A stretch of DNA of 64,000 nt from Nitrososphaerota archaeon (GTDB lineage Archaea; Thermoproteota; EX4484-205; JAAOZP01), in assembly GCA_011605725.1 (NCBI GenBank), contig JAAOZP010000012.1, positions 216,821 to 280,820 of the forward strand, written 5' to 3'. The notes under the pieces were generated by a model. That model was not told the origin of the DNA. It ran no database searches and saw only the letters and a program-made list of their open reading frames with translations. Shown here piece after piece: positions 14,480 to 23,454 of the stretch. How positions within the stretch are numbered: position 1 is the stretch's first letter; the number at the start of each line of letters is the position of its first letter. The position numbers were made by a program, and so were the translations under genes.

Positions 14480-16036
14480 ATGAGTAATAATGCGGTTAAA
14501 GTCTATGTTCTAGACCCTGCTTCAATACTTACCGGAGTAGCCGCTAGGGCGGTTGAAAACGGTGAGGTAGTTGGCAGGATAATAGTGCATAAGGCCATTG
14601 TGTCGGAGTTTGAAAGAAAAGCCAGAGTTGGAGATGAAACAGGGTTAAACGGTTTAAAATCGCTGAAGGATGCTGCTTCAGCGAAGCGGCTTAGTGTGGA
14701 ATTCATAGGCTCTTCAAACACTCCTGAAGAAGTTTCCACAGCATTGAGGGATCTAGCGATAAATATGAACGGCACACTTGTCTCATGCGACCCAGTTTTA
14801 ACGAAGACTGCGAAAGCAATGGGGATTGAGGCACTCTATCTTAGCCCGGTTGGAAAAGCTAAGCTTGAAGAATTCTTTAAACCAGGCATAATGTCTATAC
14901 ATCTCAAGGAGAATGTTGTTCCGAAGGCGAAGGAAGGAGTTCCAGGCAAATGGGTTTACAGGGATGTTGGGGAGAAGCCAATAAGCAAGTCTGAGCTTGA
15001 ATCAATAATAGCTGACATAATGGAGAGAGTCCAGTTTACAAACCAGGGTTTTGTGGAAATAGACAAGTCTGGCTCGACAATAATACAGCTTAAAGACCTT
15101 AGAATAGTCATAACTAGACCACCTTTCTCCGACGGACTTGAAATAACCGCTGTTAAACCGCTTGTCAAGAGAAGCCTTGAAGAATATAATTTGGCTGACA
15201 AGCTTGTTGAAAGGCTTAGGACTCAAGCTGAGGGAATACTAATAGCTGGAGCCCCTGGAATGGGAAAGTCGACTTTCGCCCAGGCTCTCGCAGAGTTCTA
15301 CAGGTCGATGAACAAGGTTGTTAAAACAATAGAGAGCCCGAGAGACCTTCAACTCCCTCCTGACGTGACACAGTATTCTAAGACTGCTGCCGAACCGAGT
15401 GAGCTCCACGACGTATTACTGTTAAGCAGACCGGACTACACGATATACGATGAGCTTAGAGACACTAACGACTTCAACATTTTCATAGATCTTAGGCTCG
15501 CAGGCATAGGGATGGTTGGCGTCATACATGCTACAACACCCATGGACGCTATTCAACGCTTCACCGGCAGGACTGATCTTGGACTCATACCCTCCATCAT
15601 AGACACAGTCATATTCATGAAGGAGGGAGAGGTTTCTAAAATATACACGCTTGAAACAGTCGTGAAAATACCTAAGGGGATGAGGAACGCAGACCTAGCT
15701 AGGCCGACGATAATCGTTAAAAACTTCTTAACGGGGGAGGTGGAGTACGAGCTTTATGTCTTCGGAGAGCAAACCTTCATAGTACCGGTTCGTAAGAAGA
15801 AGACAGGGTATGAGGAGAAGCTTAAGGAGGAGGTTCAGGCAATAGTGCATAACCAGATTTCAGACTTCGACATCAGGGTAGAGGGAGACAGGCTAATTCT
15901 CTATGCGAACAAGGAGGACATACCCATACTTGTAAAGAAGTACAATAAGAAGCTAAACAGGTTTGCAAAGAGGATAAACATGAATATTGAGATAAGCCCC
16001 CAGAGTAGGCGTGAAACCGGGAACAGAGAACAATAG
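14480..16036 (+). CDS. PIN domain / VirB11-like ATPase / KH-domain protein
   Basis: The 518-residue protein is of the widespread archaeal PIN-ATPase-KH family (COG1855 type). Residues 5-130 form a PIN domain with D12, E43 and D104. Residues 185-400 form a VirB11/PilT-like ATPase with Walker A GAPGMGKST (257-265), LLLSRPDYTIYDELRDTND and IGMVGVIHATTPMDAIQRF. The C-terminal ~100 residues, rich in Lys and ending in RRETGNREQ, include a KH-like segment (ILYANKEDIPILVKKY). It is presumed to act on RNA, perhaps in RNA processing or ribosome maturation; the biochemical role is not settled. It is encoded alone after a TATA box. Confidence 0.93.
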   Translation: MSNNAVKVYVLDPASILTGVAARAVENGEVVGRIIVHKAIVSEFERKARVGDETGLNGLKSLKDAASAKRLSVEFIGSSNTPEEVSTALRDLAINMNGTLVSCDPVLTKTAKAMGIEALYLSPVGKAKLEEFFKPGIMSIHLKENVVPKAKEGVPGKWVYRDVGEKPISKSELESIIADIMERVQFTNQGFVEIDKSGSTIIQLKDLRIVITRPPFSDGLEITAVKPLVKRSLEEYNLADKLVERLRTQAEGILIAGAPGMGKSTFAQALAEFYRSMNKVVKTIESPRDLQLPPDVTQYSKTAAEPSELHDVLLLSRPDYTIYDELRDTNDFNIFIDLRLAGIGMVGVIHATTPMDAIQRFTGRTDLGLIPSIIDTVIFMKEGEVSKIYTLETVVKIPKGMRNADLARPTIIVKNFLTGEVEYELYVFGEQTFIVPVRKKKTGYEEKLKEEVQAIVHNQISDFDIRVEGDRLILYANKEDIPILVKKYNKKLNRFAKRINMNIEISPQSRRETGNREQ

Positions 16037-16082
16037 TTTCAAGAAAGCTTCAGCCTAGAAACAACTTAAACCACGGTCTTTT

Positions 16083-16454
16083 CTAACGTATTACTCCACC
16101 AACAGCCCCACCGATTATTGACATTATTGATCCGAATGCCAGCGACACTATGATTGCTCCACCAGCAACAACGCCTCCTAGAAGACCCAGTAAACCGCCG
16201 AGAACCCCTCCAAGCAGGCCTCCGACTCCAACGAAGCCGATGACTAGAAGTATGGTTGCGATTATTCCGCCGAATACTCCTGCCAGAAGTCCAGCTAGAG
16301 CACCCCTACCGGCTCCACCCCCAGCTATTAAGCCGGCGATTAAGCCACCGATCAAAGAGCCGAAAACTGGAAAGCATACTCCTAAAAGAGAGTTTACTAT
16401 AAATCCTAAGAATGCTCCAAGCCACAGGTTTCCTTCCCTCCCCATACATACCAC
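16083..16454 (-). CDS. DUF5518-like glycine-rich membrane protein
   Basis: The 123-residue, very hydrophobic, glycine-rich protein has three to four membrane segments (LGAFLGFIVNSLLGVCFPVFG, LIAGLIAGGGAGRGALAGLL, TILLVIGFVGVGGLLGGVL, IIVSLAFGSIMSIIGGAVGG). It matches the pattern of the archaeal DUF5518 family, whose function is unknown; the glycine zippers suggest tight helix packing. The start may be the second methionine, MGREGNLW. It lies 30 bp downstream of the Ig-like membrane protein and probably shares its transcript. Confidence 0.75.
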   Translation of the reverse strand: MVCMGREGNLWLGAFLGFIVNSLLGVCFPVFGSLIGGLIAGLIAGGGAGRGALAGLLAGVFGGIIATILLVIGFVGVGGLLGGVLGGLLGLLGGVVAGGAIIVSLAFGSIMSIIGGAVGGVIR

Positions 16455-16484
16455 TGAGGAAGTTTAGCATTAGCTGTGATTTAA

Positions 16485-18350
16485 TCATTTCTTCTCAGCA
16501 ACAGGCTTCTTTCTGGCTAAGTATAAAGTAGCGAAGCATAAAACTGCTAAAGCAACAGCCATGAGGATAAGCATGAGCTTCGAGCTCAATCCTGATCCCT
16601 TTAGTATTACTGATTCATTTCTAATGAGGTTGACATTCCTGCTTTCGACAGAATTACTAACGGTGTAGTTTCCAGTGGGAATGTTTGAGAAAACGACATG
16701 GCCGTTGGCGTCGGTCTTTCCGTTTGCTTGAGAGGCCGATGAAGCTATACGGACATCGATGCCTCCCATGGGCTCTCCGAATTCGTTGACTACGTAAACG
16801 CTTAGGGAATACGTTTTCGTCTTTAATTCGATCATCAACGGATTACTTGTCAGCGGAAGCGGGAATTCAACGCTCATACCAGAGTTCAGGGAAATACTTT
16901 TATTCGTTACATGTAGAGAGCCCTTGAATACCTCAACGTCGTCCTTTTTCACCGAGACTTCATAATCCCCTAGAGCCAAGGTTGCCGTCAATTCGCCGGA
17001 TCCAGAAGCGATGACCTCTCCATCATGTTTCAATTCTACGACTCCATCCAGCAGCCCACCAGTTGAGTTAACAGCCCTGAGCGTCACCTTCCCAAGAACT
17101 ACCGCTATGCTGAAATTGCTCACCCTTGACAATCTCTTCCCGCTGGTCTCAAGCACCAGCACGTAGATTCCGGGCGACTCGGGCCTATAGCTTATCGTGA
17201 AGCTCCCGTTTGGAAACGGCCTTAGCCTAAGGACCTTGACTTCCCTCTCGCCTTGGTAGATGTGTAACGTCAACTCAGCGGTTTCTGGCTCCATAGTGCC
17301 GATGAGAACCCCATTAACGATTATTTCCCTCCCGATACTGACCACTGATTCTTCAATCCATGACCTTAAAGTACATACGCTCGGCACTACTGTCTGAAAC
17401 CTCCCGTACGCAACTGACCCAATGTAAGTGTCATTGCCAGGCCATTCGGCCTTTATGAAAACATCCCCGAAAACCCTCGGCTTCCAGACCATGGAGAAGA
17501 CTCCGGTGGTGGCTTTCAACTCGGCAAACAGTGTCCATGAGATGTTGTCAAGCGAATAGCATAACGAGACGTTTTTGGCGCTTGGAGGATAAAGGGTTCC
17601 GTTTATCTTAATATCCTCAGCTCCCGCAATAATCACGGCCGGGCTTACGGTTAAGTTAAGGATTGACACTCCTTTTACATGAAGAGCATACTCTGGTGTT
17701 GAAGCAGACTCGTACTCCGCATCCCTCGGGAAGTAGGCTGAAACCTTGTAGAGGCCCAGAAGCCTTGGCGTAAAATTGAACGAGAAGATTCCGTTAGAAG
17801 AAACCGATAATTGATACTCCTTCAAATCGCCTTTGGGATCCTTAACCTTAAAGTATACTGGTGAAACGCTGGGACTGACTTTCCCGGTTATCATGACGCT
17901 AGCGTTAACGACCGCCTCGCTTGGAACGTTGAGCTGAATGCTGACCGGCTTCTTTTCCGGCGGAGGTGGTGGGGGCGGGGGAGGCGCTGCGGAAAGATAA
18001 ACATTTATTAGTAAAGCTTCCCCATGTTGTGATGTTCCAGAGCTACTACCCGAGTAATCGCCCTTGGATGCGCTGACGGTCACTGTCACTGGAACTGCGT
18101 TGACATTTAACGTAGTATCGTAGTATCCATCGTTATCAGTTGTCCCTGACCAAGAATCCCCACCTCCGGAGACATGGACGGAAGCCCCTACTGCCTTGCT
18201 TCCATCGGGCATGTATACATACCCATACACAGGCACCGACACCCCTCCCCTTACCTTGATGGTATTTATCGCGATTGAGACGAATATTGAGATGAATACC
18301 AATGAGGAGACTAAATAGAATGAAAACCTTCTAATTTTATCTGCATACAT
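16485..18350 (-). CDS. Membrane-anchored Ig-like / carboxypeptidase-regulatory-like repeat protein
   Basis: The ~620-residue envelope protein has an N-terminal membrane segment (FYLVSSLVFISIFVSIAI). A carboxypeptidase-regulatory-like beta domain follows (VPVYGYVYMPDGSKAVGASVHV), then a proline linker of eight prolines (near residue 130), three or more Ig-like beta sandwiches, a second regulatory-like domain (LSVYVVNEFGEPMGGIDVRI), and a C-terminal anchor LMLILMAVALAVLCFATLYLA with a lysine-rich end. Most of the chain should be outside the cell. The frame is open to 18371; I prefer the ATG at 18350. It overlaps the end of the C25 peptidase gene, so the two are coupled. Confidence 0.8.
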   Translation of the reverse strand: MYADKIRRFSFYLVSSLVFISIFVSIAINTIKVRGGVSVPVYGYVYMPDGSKAVGASVHVSGGGDSWSGTTDNDGYYDTTLNVNAVPVTVTVSASKGDYSGSSSGTSQHGEALLINVYLSAAPPPPPPPPPEKKPVSIQLNVPSEAVVNASVMITGKVSPSVSPVYFKVKDPKGDLKEYQLSVSSNGIFSFNFTPRLLGLYKVSAYFPRDAEYESASTPEYALHVKGVSILNLTVSPAVIIAGAEDIKINGTLYPPSAKNVSLCYSLDNISWTLFAELKATTGVFSMVWKPRVFGDVFIKAEWPGNDTYIGSVAYGRFQTVVPSVCTLRSWIEESVVSIGREIIVNGVLIGTMEPETAELTLHIYQGEREVKVLRLRPFPNGSFTISYRPESPGIYVLVLETSGKRLSRVSNFSIAVVLGKVTLRAVNSTGGLLDGVVELKHDGEVIASGSGELTATLALGDYEVSVKKDDVEVFKGSLHVTNKSISLNSGMSVEFPLPLTSNPLMIELKTKTYSLSVYVVNEFGEPMGGIDVRIASSASQANGKTDANGHVVFSNIPTGNYTVSNSVESRNVNLIRNESVILKGSGLSSKLMLILMAVALAVLCFATLYLARKKPVAEKK

Positions 18351-21345
18351 CTGTTGTCTCAACCTCCACAAACTTCTTCGGAGAAGTTAGGAAAACGAAG
18401 TATCCGAAACCTTTCTCTATTTGGAAGTTTTTCGGTTTGGGGGCACTGGGCACATAACTTTCATATCTTTGGCTTGTCGAATTCCATCTGTCTATGTGAT
18501 TTACCACGTTAATCCCTATGGCTTCTGCCATATCCTTAGCGGAATATCCGGATGGAGGGTTGAAAATGAGGGCAATTAAATTATAATATTTCACTAGATC
18601 CCTCACATAAAACCTCACTAGGAGCCAATCGCTCGTTCCCTTAGTATCGTTAGTCCTTATGTAAATTTTATGGCATCCATCAGCATAGGTTGAACCGTTG
18701 AAGCTTATTCTGATGAACTCTATGCTTGAATCCCAAGAGCCGTCTATAGGATAAGGTATCACAACTGAGGAGTTAACGTCGTCAACCGCGTATCTTGCAC
18801 CAGTAATATTGTTGGGAGAAATTATTTTAACTGTTAGGTTAACTATGCCTGCTCGAACAGTACTGTTTAAAAGTATTAACGTTAAGTTTGCAACCTCGAC
18901 GGTGAAGTTGGCTGTTATCGCGCCTGGTCCGTTTATAGTAGCCATGGTATTCGGCGAATTGGGATTGGCTATTGTTATCTTCGGAGTACTGGAGAACCAG
19001 TTCCTGAAAACGCAGCCGAGACTAGGGGTGGCGGATATTTGGATTGTTAAACTCTCGTTATACCAACCTGATCCGGAGGGGGTTACAATGCCGTAGCCTG
19101 GCGGCTTAACGTCGAAGGTTACATTATACTGTTTTTTAAAGAAGGCTGCTACAGTGGTATTGTAGCTTGGAACAATATAGTTATGACTCTGTGCTCCGCC
19201 GCTGCTCCAACCATACCAAGCATACCTTGTCCAGTCATCTAAGTAGAATGGGGAAATCGCCTCTAACAGATGGATTGAGCCTGCTTCCCAGATGAATTTA
19301 GCGGGCGTCGTAACAGGCTGACCATCAACCTTGACCAAGCTCGATCCTTGAGGATTAGAGTCGATCGTGACTTCCGACATAGCGTTGAACAACGATACAC
19401 TCGGATCACCGTAAAGATTGAAGTCGAACAGATTCATCCACCAGACAGCATCGTTACTGGGAAGCAGGCTCTTAGCCTCATAGAGAGCAACCCCAGTACT
19501 AAGCCTATTCTTTAACAGTTTCTCGACATAGCGATAACCTATTTCAACATTATCTGCAAGCATCCTTGGCCTCCAGTATCCAACTATGTACCAGCTTACT
19601 CTCGAGGATGAAACTGTTGCTATTGCACCATTTTTAAGCAGAGAATAGCCAACGTTATTCCTGTCCTCTGGATACCCGTTGTTACAGGAGCATTGGAATG
19701 TGAGTGAAGGAGCTGAATCGTTAAGGCCAGGAGTATCAGAAGAGCTTAAAAACGATACCCAACTCATCTCGCTAGACTCCGGCACACCGTCACCATCGTC
19801 AAAACCCCAATATTTTCTATAGGTCCCTTGAGAGCTTCCGTGGCCAAACCAGAATACCACCCCATAACCCTTCTTCCACTCGTTAGCAACATTATCCCTT
19901 GTCAACGGTGCGGAGTAGTAGGGTGCAGTCTCAGGCACCGGGTCTCGACCAGCCCTTTCGTAAAGCACGTAGTGTGACCAGCCTGAGGGGAGAATGTTCT
20001 CAACTATGTATTTCGGCAGGTCTAATCCGTCAGTTCTTGGCCAGCCGGAATTGTCTTCATTCGCATAGTTGCTTATGGCTACTGGAAGCATTACCCTGTT
20101 TCTCCAATCTGTCCCTGAAAACACGTAATACATCGTCTTTCGAAGAATCCTATCTAGCGTAGCGTAATCGTTATCATAAACAGGTATTCTTCCCACATAC
20201 ACTTCCGGGGTGAAGTCTACTCCAGTATCTTGACCATACTCCCCGTAATAATTATCTCCATCAGTATTCCAGTTTCCAGTAAGGTCAGCGTAGAAATAGT
20301 CTGTAGGAGCTTCATTATAACCCTGAATCCCCGGCCAGCACATCATCATTGGAACATCGCCGTACGAGTCATATGGATCGCTCGGATCATCAGGATCAGG
20401 ATTACCTATGAGAAGAACATATGTAAACCCCAGTGTTAGATAATTATTCTTCAGCCAGTCCCTTATTTTTACTGCCCTCTGCTGGCCTGATGCCGACCCG
20501 TAATCATCTTCCGTAACCATTTTAACCTTGAAACCCTTAATACTCTGAAGATGGTTCACGAAATTGTTTAGCTCCCTGCTTCCCGTTTTTATAGCGTTTG
20601 TGGTGATTATAATATAATCGTATTGTGAGCCCAATGTTTGAAAAGACTGGGAATACCACTCTTTAGCATTGTTCCAGTTTACAAATTGTTTCTCAGCAAT
20701 TTTCTCAACCATCGTGTTTTTAACAATGACTACTCGTCGACCTGTAAGCCGATAGGTGATCTTGAAAGATACGTACCGATGTATCTTAAGCCTGCCTTTT
20801 AACGGGTTATACTGCACGGGGTTATAGTGTATCCTTGCGAAAACATATATTCCTCTGTTAGAAATCTGGAAAACCTCCACAACTTTCTCTGGATAATACT
20901 CCTCCACTTCATATACGAGAAGATTCTTACCATCACGTATCTTCTTGCCGGAACCCCATTCCAATTTTTCACCGCACGCTAAGGGTGGTGCCGGCATTAC
21001 TTCTGCAGTAACGTTAACCTCATAGTTTTCATCTCGTAGAACATCTATAGCCACAGTGCTCGTGTTTACATCTGGTGGAAGTAATACATCTAAAAACTTA
21101 GTAGGAAGCTCCGGGTTGCCGGGTTCCCCAGAACTGTCGAAACCATCAAGCTCAATCATAAGATAACCTTTATAATTGGAAATTTTTGGACTGCCGCAAC
21201 CTATGCTTAATTCTACTTCACCATACTGTGCCCCAGAAACCATTATAGTAGGCATCCACCTTACAGTGAAAACAGCCGAGAAACAGAATTCGATTAAAAT
21301 TAGAGTAGCAAGTAGCCCATTGCCCTCTACACGCCTATCCACCAA
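18337..21345 (-). CDS. Gingipain-like C25 cysteine peptidase, secreted
   Basis: The 1002-residue secreted peptidase has a hydrophobic N-terminal segment (LLATLILIEFCFSAVFTV). A propeptide-like region runs to about residue 235, and the caspase/gingipain-fold C25 domain starts near YDYIIITTNAIKTGS. The catalytic pair is His in FGHGSS (about 502) and Cys in FQCSCNNG (about 552 or 554), followed by FNLYGDPSVSLF. After it come a PEGA-like domain (IDSNPQGSSLVKVDG), a beta domain, and a C-terminal ESYVPSAPKPKNFQIEKGFGYFVF module. There is no C-terminal membrane anchor, so retention may depend on the overlapping downstream protein. It starts at TTG 21345 after an AT-rich promoter region. Confidence 0.9.
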   Translation of the reverse strand: MVDRRVEGNGLLATLILIEFCFSAVFTVRWMPTIMVSGAQYGEVELSIGCGSPKISNYKGYLMIELDGFDSSGEPGNPELPTKFLDVLLPPDVNTSTVAIDVLRDENYEVNVTAEVMPAPPLACGEKLEWGSGKKIRDGKNLLVYEVEEYYPEKVVEVFQISNRGIYVFARIHYNPVQYNPLKGRLKIHRYVSFKITYRLTGRRVVIVKNTMVEKIAEKQFVNWNNAKEWYSQSFQTLGSQYDYIIITTNAIKTGSRELNNFVNHLQSIKGFKVKMVTEDDYGSASGQQRAVKIRDWLKNNYLTLGFTYVLLIGNPDPDDPSDPYDSYGDVPMMMCWPGIQGYNEAPTDYFYADLTGNWNTDGDNYYGEYGQDTGVDFTPEVYVGRIPVYDNDYATLDRILRKTMYYVFSGTDWRNRVMLPVAISNYANEDNSGWPRTDGLDLPKYIVENILPSGWSHYVLYERAGRDPVPETAPYYSAPLTRDNVANEWKKGYGVVFWFGHGSSQGTYRKYWGFDDGDGVPESSEMSWVSFLSSSDTPGLNDSAPSLTFQCSCNNGYPEDRNNVGYSLLKNGAIATVSSSRVSWYIVGYWRPRMLADNVEIGYRYVEKLLKNRLSTGVALYEAKSLLPSNDAVWWMNLFDFNLYGDPSVSLFNAMSEVTIDSNPQGSSLVKVDGQPVTTPAKFIWEAGSIHLLEAISPFYLDDWTRYAWYGWSSGGAQSHNYIVPSYNTTVAAFFKKQYNVTFDVKPPGYGIVTPSGSGWYNESLTIQISATPSLGCVFRNWFSSTPKITIANPNSPNTMATINGPGAITANFTVEVANLTLILLNSTVRAGIVNLTVKIISPNNITGARYAVDDVNSSVVIPYPIDGSWDSSIEFIRISFNGSTYADGCHKIYIRTNDTKGTSDWLLVRFYVRDLVKYYNLIALIFNPPSGYSAKDMAEAIGINVVNHIDRWNSTSQRYESYVPSAPKPKNFQIEKGFGYFVFLTSPKKFVEVETTDVCR

Positions 21346-21377
21346 TTCCCTTCCGCTTTTTATACCGCTACCAGCCG

Positions 21378-21413
21378 CATATAAAATTTTTTAATTAATT
21401 TTTTAAAAAGACA
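21378..21413 (-). promoter_or_regulatory. AT-rich promoter of the C25 peptidase operon
   Basis: A run of A and T with near-dyad symmetry (21386-21413) ends in TTTTATATG on the leftward strand, about 38 bp upstream of the TTG start. It is the most AT-rich stretch nearby and the likely TATA/BRE region for the peptidase and its coupled partner. Confidence 0.4.
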
Positions 21414-21470
21414 TATAATTTAATACTAATCATTGAACCTCCTCTGACTAATCATCTGGTTCCCTAAGCA

Positions 21471-21971
21471 TCAATCTTTAGGGATCGAATCGACAATCAG
21501 TCTGGACCCATTAGGAGTTATTCTTTTCTCTCTGAAAAACCCTGCTGGGGCTTCAATAGCATACTTGAAACTCTCATTTGCACCGTAAAGCCTACTTGGA
21601 TCCGGATCCATCTGCATTATCTCTACTATCGTCCCGTCAGCCTTAATGAAAGCTATGTCTAGGCTTGCCTCAACATTACGCATATGGAATAAACTGTTAA
21701 CCTCGTTAGGGAAAACGAATAGTATGAGAGTCTTCTCCACAATGCTTCTGCTAATGTTCTGGAAGCCTGCTGCACGTTCATCCGGCTCATCCGCAACCTT
21801 AACCTCAAGCTCAAGAATCTGACCCTCGTCGTTAACAACCTTGATCCTTGCAGTACTCATTTTTTGAAACTCCTTGGTAACCCTTAAACCCTCATTATTG
21901 AAGAATATGAAAAAACAGAGTAAAACTGGAGCGGAAACCAGCAGGATTATGAGAATCTTTCCTCGTCCCAA
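21471..21971 (-). CDS. DUF192 protein with N-terminal membrane anchor
   Basis: The 166 residues begin with a membrane segment (ILIILLVSAPVLLCFFIFF) at 5-25, followed by a DUF192 domain of about 110 residues. Recognisable parts are DEPDERAAGFQNIS, FHMRNVEASLDIAFIKADGTIVEI, MDPDPSRLYG and YAIEAPAGFF. DUF192 proteins are small, often exported beta proteins of unknown function. The domain would lie outside the membrane. It sits between the serpin and the peptidase on the same strand with gaps of 80-125 bp, so it may have its own promoter. Confidence 0.88.
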   Translation of the reverse strand: MGRGKILIILLVSAPVLLCFFIFFNNEGLRVTKEFQKMSTARIKVVNDEGQILELEVKVADEPDERAAGFQNISRSIVEKTLILFVFPNEVNSLFHMRNVEASLDIAFIKADGTIVEIMQMDPDPSRLYGANESFKYAIEAPAGFFREKRITPNGSRLIVDSIPKD

Positions 21972-22051
21972 GCTCTCCTATACTGTTTGAGGCGGCTGAA
22001 AAAGCTTTAGCACCTCTTTAACCAGAAGCCTAAAACTGTTTTTCAAGGAAT

Positions 22052-23314
22052 TCACCCTATCGGATTGCAAATCCTTCCAATGAAGAGAATAGCTCCTGTC
22101 TCCTTATCTTGAATTATGAAAATGAAGGGGCGGTCTGCCCTAAAGACCTTAGTCTCCGGTATAGCGGTTAGCCTCATGACTACAGCTGTTGCGGCTGCCA
22201 CTTCAGTTCCCTTCTCATCAACTTTAACATAGGCTTGGTGAACAACCTGGCTGATAAACAAGTCTCTTCCTCCAGTTATTCCTGAGAAGTCGGCTTCCCC
22301 GGTGAACGCAGTGGGCATACCCAGGCTGCTTAAAGTCTCTCGCATAAAATATTTGGTTTCAACCTCGAATTTCGGCAAGCAGATCTCGTCCAGCCTCTCC
22401 TCCCTCATTTGAGCCTTATACTCTTCAAGCTTCTCCGGCGTTAACGATGCTTCTGCAGACTTAATGTTTTCCGGCAGTATTATCAGCATCGAGACATTCT
22501 CACCCTTGTACGGCAGCTCTAAGATTTGCAAATTCCCAGTATCAACGTAGTTGAACCTTACTGTTTCATTTGGACGCATATGCATCATTTGAACCTTTAC
22601 GCTTACATTAGGAGCCACCCAGAAATCCTCTTCCACGGTTAGGGATTCGTTGAACGCTATCTTCCAATCGCCTTTGAAGTAGATAGCATTGGTCAGAACA
22701 AGTCGCGTAAGCTCGTCGAGAACACCAGGAGGGATCAAGTCTTTAATCTTATGATTCGTCTGCTCCTCTATGAAGACGTTGATTGTTTCACGCGATTTTT
22801 CAGATTCATGAATAAAGTCTAAGGTTGCAGCCTTCCCACCGTAATATTTTTCAACTGTATCCAAATATTCCTCGAGAAAAGAATAGTCCTTCTGAATCCA
22901 GAGCGCGTTTCCAGTCCTCAACTCATATTCTTCAGCAGCCCTATTAATACGGTTATAGAGCGCTGCGAAGTTCGGCCTTAACACACTGCTTTCCGGGAAG
23001 TTGAACACGTTTTCCATCTCCTCCGCGGTTTTTCCCCTCGCACCCTCGTACGTCATTGCCAGAGCAGAGAAGATGCTGTAAGGAGAGCAGATAACATTAC
23101 CTGTTTCGGTTTTAACTAACTCAGAATAAAGCTTGAAGGCAAATTGATTATTAGCCCTAACGACCTCCAGAATCCCCTGCGGCGTTGAACCAGCCTCGTT
23201 TGCCTGCGGAGGTCGAGTTGGAGAATACGGGTAGGGGAAGAACATTGCTGCGAGCGGAACCATAGTAATAATTAGGAGCACTACCCCAATCATCCGTAAT
23301 CTTCGTCTGTCCAT
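22052..23314 (-). CDS. Serpin (secreted serine/cysteine protease inhibitor)
   Basis: The 420-residue serpin has an N-terminal membrane or signal segment (MIGVVLLIITMVPLAAMFF). Serpin landmarks are NVICSPYSIFSALAMTYEGARGKTAEEM, LVLTNAIYFKGDWKIAF, LELPYKGENVSMLIILP, and the hinge DEKGTEVAAATAVVM followed by RPFIFIIQDKETGAILFIGRI. The small-residue hinge (GTEVAAAT) is the inhibitory type, able to insert into sheet A. Counting from the hinge puts P1 near the Leu-Thr of MRLTAIP, though the loop seems about two residues longer than alpha-1-antitrypsin's. Archaeal serpins are uncommon. The neighbouring peptidase is a cysteine peptidase, a possible but unproven target. Confidence 0.95.
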   Translation of the reverse strand: MDRRRLRMIGVVLLIITMVPLAAMFFPYPYSPTRPPQANEAGSTPQGILEVVRANNQFAFKLYSELVKTETGNVICSPYSIFSALAMTYEGARGKTAEEMENVFNFPESSVLRPNFAALYNRINRAAEEYELRTGNALWIQKDYSFLEEYLDTVEKYYGGKAATLDFIHESEKSRETINVFIEEQTNHKIKDLIPPGVLDELTRLVLTNAIYFKGDWKIAFNESLTVEEDFWVAPNVSVKVQMMHMRPNETVRFNYVDTGNLQILELPYKGENVSMLIILPENIKSAEASLTPEKLEEYKAQMREERLDEICLPKFEVETKYFMRETLSSLGMPTAFTGEADFSGITGGRDLFISQVVHQAYVKVDEKGTEVAAATAVVMRLTAIPETKVFRADRPFIFIIQDKETGAILFIGRICNPIG

Positions 23315-23454
23315 TACTGAGGAAAACTCTTGACGAGATTAGTTAAACATTGTGTTGTTCGACTTTTTAGAAAAGACATCTTAAGGAAAGAGCATGCTGT
23401 ACAGTTTTTCGAACAGTTGTTTCAGAATATGAGAAACAAGAAAAATAACTTCTA

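Noticed and set aside
16150..16467. Rightward proline-rich frame opposite the DUF5518-like gene
   Set aside because: It is the mirror of glycine-rich codons on the coding strand, which always give proline on the other.
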